Source: Glutamicibacter sp. B1 (GTDB lineage Bacteria; Actinomycetota; Actinomycetes; Actinomycetales; Micrococcaceae). Taken from it: DNA of 64,000 nucleotides. The position numbers and the translations under genes are program-made. This document shows, piece after piece, positions 8,901 through 16,631 of this stretch. The notes below the pieces were generated by a model. That model had not been told where the DNA came from. It saw nothing but the letters and a program-made list of their open reading frames with translations, and made no database searches. The DNA is taken from positions 1,550,001 to 1,614,000 of the forward strand of contig NZ_CP125942.1 of the NCBI RefSeq assembly GCF_039602135.1, written 5' to 3'. How positions within the stretch are numbered: position 1 is the stretch's first letter; every line of letters starts with the position of its first letter.

Positions 8901-9756
8901 GCGCTTTGACGCCGCTATCAATTTTGAGGGTTACTCGCGATTCTGGGCTAGCTTGTTCGCATCGGCTCATACCAACGCTGAAAGAACCTACATTTACCTG
9001 CACAATGACATGGTTGGTGAATGGAAGCTTCGCTTTGGGACCATGCCAGGACTCTTTGCGACCTACCGCCACTATGATCAGTTGGTCTCCGTGACGCAAA
9101 GTGTAGGGGAGAAGAACGTCAAGGAACTCTCCAGCCAGTTTGGTTTGGAAGAAGAAAAATTCACCGTATCTGAAAACCTTTTGGACCTTGAGAAGCCATT
9201 ACTGTGGTCCACGTTGGAAGAGCCAGTTCATACCTTCGAAGGCGACGGGTTGACCGTATTCGCCAACATGGCACGACTGTCCCCAGAAAAGGGGCAGATG
9301 AAATTGTTGGAGGCTTTCGCTCAGGTACATGAACAGCACCCGCAAACTCGTTTGTTAATGATTGGCGATGGCCCACTGCGCACAGATCTTGAAACTGAAG
9401 TTGATGCTCGTGGTCTCACTGGCAAGGTGGTTATCACCGGCCTCTTGTCGAACCCATTCCCGACGCTGAAGACTGCTGATTGTTTCGTCTTTTCTTCAGA
9501 CTATGAAGGTCAGGGATTGGCGATGGTTGAAGCGATGATGTTGGGTCTACCAGCTATTTCTACCGATGTGGTGGGTTCACATAGTGTGCTTGTCGATGGT
9601 TATGGATTACTGGTTGAAAACTCCGCTGCCGGCTTAGTCGATGGTATGAGCCAGTACCTGAACGGTTATCAAGCTGAGAAGAAATTCGACGCACAAGAAT
9701 ACCAAGACGGCGCACTTGCTCAGTTTGAACAGCTCGTTGACGGCGTAAAAGTCTAG
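5941..9756 (+). CDS. Fusion protein: TPR repeats + CDP-glycerol glycerophosphotransferase + GT4 glycosyltransferase
   Basis: This is a three-part protein of about 1,271 residues. Residues 1 to about 470 are TPR-like helical repeats, with recurring Y-G-L-G and A-E-x-Y-x-x-A patterns. Residues about 500-870 form a TagF-type glycerophosphotransferase, with WHGTPLK near 597 and ITDYSSIFYDF near 767. Residues about 879-1271 form a GT4 glycosyltransferase, with the EX7E motif EGQGLAMVE near 1188. It could polymerise glycerol phosphate and glycosylate the chain on one scaffold, the TPRs binding partners. GTG 5941 is preferred because AAGGA lies 10 bases upstream; TTG 5923 has no such site. The domains are clear; the coupled activity is inference. 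Confidence 0.88.
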   Translation: MDDFRTRVALGIGRRIERLGRYRVAALYYERTLATGLSQSAEIQFRYGFSLYKCKQYAKAMSQIEAAVARQPHRFGWIQTLALTMQRLKKYDRALELFAASSQGDPTKIAWRIRWAKCARLARKADAASAVLDKLVADFPDNPEASAAIANFLLDSSQRWRELDIRLQYENQHTQDPKWSYLTAEAAAYMSRFELAEQHYRKALEFDDQQVKYWYGLGRSLEEQGKHEEAESAYSNAVLRSADTSVQKIGIGKLHEREDDWNRALDAYEAQLADVEEDVDLYLLNYRAGEAASRLFEFRQAAEYYQHAEELAESIEDRVLAGYAQGRVLSRAGDFKAASKCFARFVDVLSDQKRVDAAVALFRYAYSLHQTGQYAQASERYLQAASEWGYLGASFRGSKAAGPRANEHRQRAAICAARGDWAGAASAYAEAIWHASSTERQWQARAGQAYAKLGNFEQACHYFEGMLLFTEISVAGLGNALKGVGRRRGALAIHARDVEELDENLVLFESSHGKNVHCHPFAIYQAMRQDPRFAHFRYAWVYNESSEIPAQLANDADVAIIKQHSDKYIKLLGTAKYLVNNATFPTYFARRDGQKVLNTWHGTPLKFMGKLVKDGVAEHRNVQRNFLQTTHMMVPNTHTLKTLSTDHDLDGLFPAKVALSGSPRIDQMVNMSQERRDEILNELGIDPLNHQKIVLFAPTWRGQLKARSYDVNGLVEDLAAMAQGEHHMLFRAHRFAEQLIGDAELDATVVPSSIDTNELLAVVDVLITDYSSIFYDFLPAKKPVIFYTPDFEAYEAERGLYFERSTWPGEVLNSIDDVSAELKAALSAAEGQLHSNFAKNLEDFAPMEDGKATERVIEFFFFDDDSHVLAPLEDERKKLLFYQGPFKPNGIATAFTNLIGSLDPSKYHVSVAVDMGAVASNADSLEILNSLPEHVKILPRAGATIMSAEERWVSDGYHAHRGFDSPGAEQVHLGTMAREMQRSFGDARFDAAINFEGYSRFWASLFASAHTNAERTYIYLHNDMVGEWKLRFGTMPGLFATYRHYDQLVSVTQSVGEKNVKELSSQFGLEEEKFTVSENLLDLEKPLLWSTLEEPVHTFEGDGLTVFANMARLSPEKGQMKLLEAFAQVHEQHPQTRLLMIGDGPLRTDLETEVDARGLTGKVVITGLLSNPFPTLKTADCFVFSSDYEGQGLAMVEAMMLGLPAISTDVVGSHSVLVDGYGLLVENSAAGLVDGMSQYLNGYQAEKKFDAQEYQDGALAQFEQLVDGVKV

Positions 9757-9782
9757 GCACAGCTAAAACGCAGAGTACAAAG

Positions 9783-9828
9783 TAAGAAGTGGCGTGTTCT
9801 AACGATTGTTAGAACACGCCACTTCTTA
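9783..9828. terminator. Bidirectional terminator between convergent genes
   Basis: A perfect 21-base stem (9783-9803 with 9808-9828) closes on a GATT loop. It lies between the convergent genes ending at 9756 and 9847. The 3' arm is followed by AATTTCTC on the plus strand, and runs of T/A flank both sides, so it can stop transcription both ways. Confidence 0.9.
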
Positions 9829-9846
9829 AATTTCTCGTAGCTGCTA

Positions 9847-11055
9847 CTAGCCTTCGGCCCGAGCTTCAACCAAGGCTAGTGATTCTGAAACAAAACGTTC
9901 CATACTGGCTCCTGGTGAGACATCTCCGAAGTAATACTCAACGACTTCACGCAGACGCTCGTCTTCCTCGGATAACGCCGAACGAACAAGGGTGCAAATA
10001 TCTTCAGATGCCTCTGAATCCAAACCTGGGACCTTAGACAGAGCAGGGGAATCCGTGACCGTAGCTGCTTTTGAGACAGGGGTAGTGACGAACATTGGCT
10101 TACCGGTGGCCATGAAGTCATAAGCCACTGCCGAAATGTCTGTAATGCAAAGATCAGAGGCAGACCATTGCCATCCCCAGTGTGTGGTGTCATCAAAAAG
10201 TAAGCGGGCTGCTGAAGTTGCGTTTGCCGCTGCCAACTTCTCACGGATGCGCTCAACGGCTTGACCGTAGGCGGCTGAATTCACGCCTGAACGTGGATGC
10301 GGGCGGAAAATTACGTTGAAGCCACCGTCCTTGATCAGCGCCTCAACCAGCTTTTCACCATGCGAGACTACCGAACCATATTGCATGGAAGGGCGGTCAC
10401 CTTCCCATGTTGGCGCGTAGAGCACCGTCGGAAGAGACGTATTCAGCGAGTACGGGGCAAGGTAGGAAACATCAATCTGCGGCCGGCCGATAAGGCGAGT
10501 ACGGGACTGCGCATCAAAGTTACGCAGGTGCAGGTCCAGCCGATCACGGGCGGCCTGACCCGCAGAGAATACGTAGTCGTAGGCTTTGAGCTGGTTGGAC
10601 CACATGTAGGCCTTTTCGCTTTCGCCATGGCTGATAAATACGTGATCCGGGCTGTTGAAACGCATCATCTGGAAGTTGCGGATGTTTTGGTTAACGTAAA
10701 ACACCAGACGCAAGTCCTGGGTGTTGACGAGTTTTTCAACGTCTTCAATTGTCGGTGCATAGTGAATGGGTAGCGGGCACTCTTCACGCAGTTCCAAAGC
10801 GGAGTCTGGACGACGGGTAATAACGACAACTGGAACGTGTTGCGCCAAGTGTTTGAGCGGTTCGTACCACTGCCGAATCTGGTACGCGTTGACCATTTCG
10901 TCGGCAAAATACAAGGCGACCTTGTAGCGGTTTTCACCGGTGGGTAGCTGGTAGAGCTCACTAGCATGGCGTTGAATGAATTTGCGCTGTTGCCGGGCCG
11001 TCAAGCGTTGCCGAACATAAGATGCCGCACTATTCAGATTTTTCAACACCGTCAT
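9847..11055 (-). CDS. CDP-glycerol glycerophosphotransferase family protein (TagB/TagF-like)
   Basis: This 402-residue protein is the second stand-alone glycerophosphotransferase-like protein in the locus. It shows SHGESEK in the first half, YAPTWEGDR near residue 210 and ITDISAVAYDFMATGKP near residue 305, the expected donor-binding motifs. It is a paralogue of the 4445-5731 protein and shares its compact form. The start is the ATG whose last base is 11055, preceded by GGAGG; an upstream in-frame ATG ending at 11085 lies before that site. It is read towards the giant fusion gene and shares its terminator hairpin. It may add a second linkage-unit glycerol phosphate or modify a different polymer. 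Confidence 0.8.
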   Translation of the reverse strand: MTVLKNLNSAASYVRQRLTARQQRKFIQRHASELYQLPTGENRYKVALYFADEMVNAYQIRQWYEPLKHLAQHVPVVVITRRPDSALELREECPLPIHYAPTIEDVEKLVNTQDLRLVFYVNQNIRNFQMMRFNSPDHVFISHGESEKAYMWSNQLKAYDYVFSAGQAARDRLDLHLRNFDAQSRTRLIGRPQIDVSYLAPYSLNTSLPTVLYAPTWEGDRPSMQYGSVVSHGEKLVEALIKDGGFNVIFRPHPRSGVNSAAYGQAVERIREKLAAANATSAARLLFDDTTHWGWQWSASDLCITDISAVAYDFMATGKPMFVTTPVSKAATVTDSPALSKVPGLDSEASEDICTLVRSALSEEDERLREVVEYYFGDVSPGASMERFVSESLALVEARAEG

Positions 11056-11277
11056 TTGAGATCCTCCACCATACATACACGTCAAATGTCCCTCACAATC
11101 ATAGATGTCCGGATCAGGCTGGCGCGGTTGCCATGCCTGATACTCGAACTGTCATTGGCAGTCATTAGTCGTCTTTTCGCCCTCCGGTGCGCTACGCTGT
11201 GGTGAGTGCAACACCGTCATCAGGGTTCGAAAGCTGGTTTCAGTTTGGGATCTTGGGCAACGGCAAGCTAAGATGAA

Positions 11278-11928
11278 ATGTCGGACTATGTTTCTATAGG
11301 AGTCATCATTAGCGATAAGCGTTCTGATCGATCGTCACACGGCGAACTCGATCGCAACTCGCCTCTGGTTTTTTCAACCAGAGAGCTCGGCCGTTCGCCT
11401 GGCTCAATGAAAACTCTCAACGAGCAGGTTTCGGCTCCCGCAGATGTGGGAAATGCACTCATCGGCATTCGTGGAGGATCTGAGCTTGACTTAGATCTTC
11501 GCTTTGAAGCCGTGCATGAAGGAATTTTGGTATCGGGTACCGCTACAGCACAAATTGCTGGGGAATGTGGACGATGCCTAGATCCCATCGAGTACGACTA
11601 CGAGGCTGATATTCAAGAGCTCTTCTACTATGAAGAGAGCGAAGAATTCGAAGACGATGATGATGTGGATCAGTATTGGGTAATCGGTGACTTGATTGAC
11701 ATCGATCCGGTATTACGGAGCGCAGTGGTTACCGCCCTGCCGTTCCAGCCGGTTTGCCGGGAAGATTGCTTGGGGCTCTGCAATGAATGCGGAATCAACC
11801 TCAACGAAGACCCCGAGCATCACCATGAGATTCTGGATCCACGTTGGGCAGCGCTAGCGCAGCTGTCCGACAATGTCGCAGATGATGCGACAACAACTAA
11901 AACGTCAGACAAGAGAGAAGAGAAGTAG
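11278..11928 (+). CDS. yceD: DUF177/YceD family protein
   Basis: This is a 216-residue DUF177 protein, the family usually encoded just before rpmF and linked to 23S rRNA and L32 accumulation in bacteria and plastids. The expected cysteines are present: GECGRC near residue 99 and a second cluster [12 protein letters not shown] near residues 160-171. It ends in an acidic, then lysine-rich tail. rpmF starts 2 bases after the stop, so the two are co-translated. ATG 11278 is reported although it has only a weak purine-rich site. AGGAG at 11298-11302 precedes no ATG or GTG, only ATT 11308 at a good distance, so the true N-terminus is uncertain. Confidence 0.85.
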   Translation: MSDYVSIGVIISDKRSDRSSHGELDRNSPLVFSTRELGRSPGSMKTLNEQVSAPADVGNALIGIRGGSELDLDLRFEAVHEGILVSGTATAQIAGECGRCLDPIEYDYEADIQELFYYEESEEFEDDDDVDQYWVIGDLIDIDPVLRSAVVTALPFQPVCREDCLGLCNECGINLNEDPEHHHEILDPRWAALAQLSDNVADDATTTKTSDKREEK

Positions 11929-11930
11929 TC

Positions 11931-12134
11931 GTGGCTGTTCCAAAGCGGAAGATGTCCCGTGCGAATACTCGTGCCCGCCGTTCTCAGTGGAAGGCTACCG
12001 CGCCGAACCTGGTGAAGACCGTTGAAAACGGTCGCGTAACTTACAGCCTGCCTCACCAGGCTAAGGTTGTCACCGACTCGGCTGGTACCGAACTGTTCCT
12101 TGAGTACAAGGGTCGCAAGGTCGCAGACGTCTAA
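11931..12134 (+). CDS. rpmF: Ribosomal protein bL32
   Basis: This 67-residue protein is the large-subunit component bL32. It begins [20 protein letters not shown], the invariant basic start of the family. It has no cysteines, so it is the zinc-free (C-minus) form rather than the CxxC/CxxC form. GTG start; it follows yceD by 2 bases and precedes rnc by 3 bases, forming the tight yceD-rpmF-rnc-mutM operon seen across Actinobacteria. Confidence 0.97.
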   Translation: MAVPKRKMSRANTRARRSQWKATAPNLVKTVENGRVTYSLPHQAKVVTDSAGTELFLEYKGRKVADV

Positions 12135-12137
12135 GAC

Positions 12138-12836
12138 ATGTCTTCTAAAGAAGAACTTATGAAGCGTCTCGGAATCGAAATTGATTCCGAGACGTTTCGT
12201 CTTGCATTTACCCATCGCTCGTATTCATACGAAAACGGTGGCATTCCAACCAATGAACGCCTTGAATTCTTAGGCGATTCAATTCTTGGCTTCTGCGTGG
12301 CTGAATACCTCTACGCAAAATTCCCAGACCTTCCCGAAGGTGACCTCGCCAAACGCCGTGCTGCCATCGTCAGCACCCGTGCTCTAGCAATGATTGCCCG
12401 TGATCTGGAAGTTGGGAAACACCTCCTGCTTGGACGTGGCGAAGCCCAGTCCAATGGTGCCGATAAGTCATCCATTCTGGCTGACACCATGGAATCAATT
12501 CTCGGTGCCACTTACCTAGTGCAGGGAATGGACGCAGCTCGTGCATTCGTCCTACGCTTTGTCACACCTTTACTTGAAGATCCTCGCCTGCTCGGTGCTA
12601 CCACCGACTGGAAGACCGTCATTCAAGAAGTCGTCGCTTCCCGTAAGCTAGGCGAACTTCGCTACCAGGTCACCGGTTCCGGCCCGGATCACGCCCGTAC
12701 ATACCTCGCCGTGCTACATATCGATGACAAAGGCTATGGTGAAGGCCACGGGCCATCGAAAAAAGAAGCTGAACAGGAAGCAGCCCATCAAACATGGTTG
12801 CAGCTTAATCCTGGCGAGCAGATTCCCAAGAACTAA
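12138..12836 (+). CDS. rnc: Ribonuclease III
   Basis: This endonuclease cleaves double-stranded RNA in rRNA processing and RNA decay. In the 232-residue product the signature [13 protein letters not shown] is at residues 39-51, with catalytic acids Glu43 and Asp47. The second acidic pair lies in DTMESILGA near residue 115. A C-terminal double-stranded RNA-binding domain occupies about 160-228, with [14 protein letters not shown] as its end motif. Length and domain order are normal. It is in the middle of the yceD-rpmF-rnc-mutM operon, with mutM starting 11 bases later. Confidence 0.97.
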   Translation: MSSKEELMKRLGIEIDSETFRLAFTHRSYSYENGGIPTNERLEFLGDSILGFCVAEYLYAKFPDLPEGDLAKRRAAIVSTRALAMIARDLEVGKHLLLGRGEAQSNGADKSSILADTMESILGATYLVQGMDAARAFVLRFVTPLLEDPRLLGATTDWKTVIQEVVASRKLGELRYQVTGSGPDHARTYLAVLHIDDKGYGEGHGPSKKEAEQEAAHQTWLQLNPGEQIPKN

Positions 12837-12847
12837 GAACCTCATCG

Positions 12848-13762
12848 ATGCCTGAACTGCCAGAGGTGGAAGTAGTCCGTCGCGGACTCGAAAAATGGGT
12901 GCGCGGGCGGACCTTGGAGTCCGTGGAAGTTCTGGATCCGCGTTCGGTGCGACGGCACCTTGACGGTCCACAAGACTTTGAACAAACGCTAACTGGTTGC
13001 ACCATTTCTTCTGCCGTGCGCCGTGGAAAATTCCTCTGGCTCGGTCTTGATGGACTAGAAGTTCCGGCGGTTCTCGTAGCCCACCTAGGCATGAGCGGTC
13101 AGCTTTTGGTGGAAGAGCCGGAAGCTGAAGATGAAAAGCATCTCAAGGTCAGGCTCTCTCTTGCGCAGCATCTGGATTATCCAGGTGAACTGAGGTTTGT
13201 TGACCAACGGATTTTCGGTGGCATGTTCATCTCGCCGCTGGTAACAACACCGGACGGATTACCAGCCGGTGAAGGAACAACTGAAGCGGCCATTCCACAA
13301 GCAGCGGCACATATTGCCCGAGATGTCCTAGATCCGCACCGTAGCGCTGAGGACCTGTATGTCGCCCTGCGTAAACGGAGCACGCAACTGAAGCGCGCGA
13401 TCTTGGACCAAGGCGTGATCTCTGGAGTGGGTAATATCTACGCGGATGAAGCTTTATGGCAAGCAAAGCTTTCCGGCCTGCTTAAAACAGCTACGATTCG
13501 ACGTCCAGAAGTACAACGACTTAACGATGCACTGATTGATGTCATGACTCGTGCACTGGCCGCCGGTGGAACAAGCTTTGATTCGCTGTATGTCAATGTT
13601 AATGGGGCAAGCGGCTATTTCGCCCGCTCGCTGAATGCCTATGGGCGCGAAGGCAAAGAATGCCTCCGCTGTGCTCAAAACGGCCGGGTGTCATTGATTC
13701 GACGTGACGCGTTTATGGGACGTTCCTCTTATACCTGCCCTGTGTGTCAGCCTCGACGCTAA
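12848..13762 (+). CDS. mutM: Formamidopyrimidine-DNA glycosylase
   Basis: This base-excision repair enzyme removes 8-oxoguanine and formamidopyrimidines and nicks the abasic site. It opens [13 protein letters not shown], giving catalytic Pro2 and Glu3 after loss of Met; the conserved Lys is in RRGKFLWL near residue 60. The helix-two-turn-helix motif [16 protein letters not shown] is near residue 190. A C-terminal zinc finger has CLRC and CPVC pairs. At 304 residues it is a little long because of an insertion around residues 95-160, common in Actinobacteria. It is the last gene of the rnc operon. Confidence 0.96.
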   Translation: MPELPEVEVVRRGLEKWVRGRTLESVEVLDPRSVRRHLDGPQDFEQTLTGCTISSAVRRGKFLWLGLDGLEVPAVLVAHLGMSGQLLVEEPEAEDEKHLKVRLSLAQHLDYPGELRFVDQRIFGGMFISPLVTTPDGLPAGEGTTEAAIPQAAAHIARDVLDPHRSAEDLYVALRKRSTQLKRAILDQGVISGVGNIYADEALWQAKLSGLLKTATIRRPEVQRLNDALIDVMTRALAAGGTSFDSLYVNVNGASGYFARSLNAYGREGKECLRCAQNGRVSLIRRDAFMGRSSYTCPVCQPRR

Positions 13763-13769
13763 TCAAGCA

Positions 13770-13811
13770 AGTGGCGCGTCAGCTTCTACATAGGGAAGCC
13801 GACGCGCCACT
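13770..13811. terminator. Bidirectional terminator after mutM
   Basis: A 17-base stem with one mismatch (13770-13786 with 13795-13811) and an 8-base loop lies between the convergent mutM and the NAD(P)-binding gene ending at 13855. It is followed by CTAAAATG. It separates the conserved operon from the accessory redox cluster. Confidence 0.8.
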
Positions 13812-13854
13812 CTAAAATGATTACTTTTCCGTAGAACAGACGGCGGAAATTTCG

Positions 13855-14631
13855 TTACCTGCCTGCACTGCCGATCCGGTCCAAATCATCTCGGAAGAGT
13901 TGTGGCCCTTGGCTCACCGGTACAGTGTTGGAATCTAAGACACCATCAAATGCCCCTGGCTCATCGGCCTGAAGAGCGGCAAAGTCCGCGGTGAGATCTT
14001 CTTGTTCCTTGCCCTGTGTTGCCTCCAGTTCCAGTGTCTTGCGGTTCGCGGCTTCATTGCTCAGAGAATCAATGAGCACGCGGGCAATCTCATCACGAGC
14101 AATCACGCCATCAGCCGGTCCACCGGACTGTTTGGTATCGCCATGACGCATAAGGATCTGGCGCTGGTCAGCATCGTTGTAGTCGAACCAGCCCGGACGA
14201 ACGATGGTGTAGTCATTACCACTGGCACGGACAAGTCGTTCACCACGACGCTTCCATGCCGCATAGGGAACACCGGGGCGTGTGGTGCCCACTGCCGTCA
14301 TTAGCGCGATGCGTACCGGCCGGCCGTCCAACGCCGCCAGTACGTTGGCAACTCCGGCATAGTCGACATCGCGTACGTCCGATTCTTGGATGCTGGAGCC
14401 ATGGGTGAAAACAATTGCGTCAACATCTTGGACGGCGGTACGTAGGCTCTGTGCATCGGTGAGGTCACCAACAACGAGTTCTACTGCCTCGGGTAGCTGG
14501 CGTTGGGCGCGGGCTTGATCACGCACCAGGGCACGGACGGTGTAGCCCTGAGCTAGGGCTTGGGCTACGGCTGGCCGGCCGATACTGCCGGTAGCGCCGA
14601 TCATCAAGACGGTCAGCGGTTTAATGCTCAT
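13855..14631 (-). CDS. NAD(P)-binding protein, atypical SDR (NmrA/YwnB-like)
   Basis: This 258-residue protein has the Rossmann motif GATGSIGRP near residue 12 and GDLTDAQSL near residue 55. It lacks a clear YxxxK, so it belongs to the atypical SDR group that includes NmrA-like redox sensors and nucleoside-diphosphate-sugar epimerase relatives. It may be an NAD(P)H-dependent reductase or a redox sensor; the reaction is unknown. Its start overlaps the stop of the next gene upstream by 4 bases (ATGA), so the pair is translationally coupled. It is the distal gene of a two-gene minus-strand operon divergent from the MmyB-type regulator at 15609. Confidence 0.75.
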   Translation of the reverse strand: MSIKPLTVLMIGATGSIGRPAVAQALAQGYTVRALVRDQARAQRQLPEAVELVVGDLTDAQSLRTAVQDVDAIVFTHGSSIQESDVRDVDYAGVANVLAALDGRPVRIALMTAVGTTRPGVPYAAWKRRGERLVRASGNDYTIVRPGWFDYNDADQRQILMRHGDTKQSGGPADGVIARDEIARVLIDSLSNEAANRKTLELEATQGKEQEDLTADFAALQADEPGAFDGVLDSNTVPVSQGPQLFRDDLDRIGSAGR

Positions 14632-15479
14632 GGTTTCTCCTTCGGAGTGGGTGCTAGCCCTGCTAAAGGGCCGTAGAAGTGGGAGGCGGTGCTTCCGCCG
14701 TCGATAAGGATGTCACTGCCGGTAATGAACGCTCCGCGTTCAGTCATCAATAGCTCGCCCACCGTGCCGATTTCATCCGGGGTACCTGCTCGGTGTGCGG
14801 GGGAGAGCTCAATCATCTTTTGATAGCCGGCGCCGTTGGCGCCACTAAGTTCGTCGCGGGCTAGGGGAGTGATGATAATTCCCGGGCTGATCGCGTTCAC
14901 TCTGGCCCCGCGCTGTGCCCAGCGTACGGCTTCGGCCTGTACGCGCAGAACATTGGCGCGCTTGGAGAGCTGGTAGGCGTGCAAACCGTCACTGAGGTTC
15001 TCTTCGCGTAGCAACGGCAATTCAAGTAGCTGGTCCACCGGAGTGGTAGCCAATGCCCGGTCATCTTCGATACTCAGCGCTGGTAAGCGGTGACCTGACT
15101 GTGAGGAAATCACCACGGCAGAGCCACCTGAAGCAATGACATGACCGAATTCTTCCAAGACTAGAGCTGTGCCGTAGAGGTCTACCGCGAGGATCTGGTG
15201 GATGGATGCTTGGCTGGCGGAAACTCCAGCTGCATGGATTACGCCGGTGACTTCACCTAAGCTCGTGGCAGTTTCTACCAGAGCGTGCACCGACTCGCGG
15301 GAGGAAACATCTACCACCGCGGTATTGGTCTCAAACCCTGCATCGTCAAGGACCTGGGCTGCGCTACGTGCATTCTGTTCATTGATATCGGCTAGGAGGA
15401 CCTTTTGACCGGCACCAACCCGGCGGGCAATTGCCTGCCCTATCAGCCCCGCACCGATCACCACGATAACTTTGCTCAT
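14628..15479 (-). CDS. Short-chain dehydrogenase/reductase
   Basis: This 283-residue classical SDR has VIGAGLIGQAIA near residue 6 for dinucleotide binding and AGVSAS in the NAG position. Its active-site pattern is S (VVISSQSG) plus YQLSKRAN (YxxxK) near residue 170. The PGII segment follows at about 200, then GSDILIDGG near the end. The cofactor motif is GxGxxG-like rather than the usual TGxxxGxG. It should reduce or oxidise a small carbonyl/alcohol. It is divergent from the regulator at 15609 with a 129-base gap, and coupled to the NAD(P)-binding protein behind it. The substrate is unknown. Confidence 0.85.
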   Translation of the reverse strand: MSKVIVVIGAGLIGQAIARRVGAGQKVLLADINEQNARSAAQVLDDAGFETNTAVVDVSSRESVHALVETATSLGEVTGVIHAAGVSASQASIHQILAVDLYGTALVLEEFGHVIASGGSAVVISSQSGHRLPALSIEDDRALATTPVDQLLELPLLREENLSDGLHAYQLSKRANVLRVQAEAVRWAQRGARVNAISPGIIITPLARDELSGANGAGYQKMIELSPAHRAGTPDEIGTVGELLMTERGAFITGSDILIDGGSTASHFYGPLAGLAPTPKEKP

Positions 15480-15608
15480 GACCTTCCTTTACACTTTTTT
15501 GATCTTTGCGTTGTTGTCTCTTCCCTTCTATCGTTTTCCAGTTGTGTATCCTGTTCCAGACACCAGCAGTACCTGTTTGGATGAAGCATGAAAACGTAAC
15601 CTTGAAAT

Positions 15609-16496
15609 ATGGACACCACAGAACAGGTTCGGAATTTTCTTAAGAGTCGCCGTGACCGCTTGCAACCCGAAGATGTCGGACTAGGCGGAGGACCGCGACG
15701 CCGCGTGCCAGGGCTACGCCGCGAAGAAGTCGCCATGCTGGCCGGGATGAGCGTGGAATACTACGTGAAGTTGGAACGCGGTAACCTGCGCGGGGTGTCC
15801 GAAGGTGTGCTGACAGCACTGGCTAGTGCCTTACGGCTGTCTGAGGTGGAACACCGCCACTTGATGGACCTTGCACGGACAGCAAATAGTGGCAAGCGGG
15901 CTTCAGGTTTCTCTCCAACACGGCGCGTGCGACCAGCTTTGCAACAGTTACTGGACGCCATGTCTGCTCCGGCCTGGGTGCGCAATGGGCGCAGTGACTT
16001 CTTGGCTGCGAACACTCTTGGCAAGGCACTGTATGCGCCGATGTTCACCTCCAGCTTGCAACCGCCGAACACAGCGCGTTTCTTCTTCCTTGACCCACGT
16101 AGTCGCGACTTCTATCCGCAGTGGGATCTCATCGGGCAGCAGATGGTTGCTTCTTTGCGCGCCGAGGCTGGTCGCAACCCCTTTGACCGGCCGCTGACGG
16201 ACTTGATTGGCGAGTTATCCACGCGCAGTGATGAGTTCCGTCGTTGGTGGGGTGAGCACGAGGTCTTCACCCATGAGGCAGCCACCAAGCGGATCCACCA
16301 TCCACAAGTTGGTGACCTAGTACTGAACTATGAGCCGATGGAATTGACCTCCGATACCGGTCTAACAATGATCGTTTACAGCGCTGAACCGGACAGCCCC
16401 AGCGCCGATGCGCTGTCATTGCTGGCCAGCCTGCATGCCCATCCAGCTGAGCCAGAAAACGAAGAGTCCGTACAGGGTTCAGTAGACCGGTACTGA
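15609..16496 (+). CDS. XRE family regulator with MmyB-like ligand-binding domain
   Basis: This 295-residue regulator has an N-terminal helix-turn-helix: VPGLRREEVAMLAGMSVEYY near residues 36-55, then KLERGNLRGVSEGVL. The rest matches the MmyB-like (PAS-like) ligand-binding domain, with APAWVRNGRSDFLAAN near residue 120 and HEVFTHEAATKRIHHP near residue 220. The family commonly controls adjacent redox enzymes in Actinobacteria, sometimes sensing fatty acids or other hydrophobic ligands. It is divergent from the SDR pair, so the shared 129-base intergenic region is its likely operator. No strong ribosome binding site precedes ATG 15609, so the transcript may be leaderless. A second family member is at 19975. 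Confidence 0.88.
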   Translation: MDTTEQVRNFLKSRRDRLQPEDVGLGGGPRRRVPGLRREEVAMLAGMSVEYYVKLERGNLRGVSEGVLTALASALRLSEVEHRHLMDLARTANSGKRASGFSPTRRVRPALQQLLDAMSAPAWVRNGRSDFLAANTLGKALYAPMFTSSLQPPNTARFFFLDPRSRDFYPQWDLIGQQMVASLRAEAGRNPFDRPLTDLIGELSTRSDEFRRWWGEHEVFTHEAATKRIHHPQVGDLVLNYEPMELTSDTGLTMIVYSAEPDSPSADALSLLASLHAHPAEPENEESVQGSVDRY

Positions 16497-16631
16497 CAGT
16501 ATCTTCCTGTACTTCAGGAATCACGGTGGAATTAAAACAGTCGAAGGCTGCTCAACGTCGCGCAGATTTCTTTCTCGACATAGAACTGATCAACTGGTGC
16601 GTAGGCGCCGAAAACTTTCAGGAGTGAGAAC

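Noticed and set aside
11210..11260. Possible tRNA because of GGTTCGAAA near 11225
   Set aside because: The T-loop-like string is not accompanied by an acceptor stem, anticodon arm or matching 3' end.
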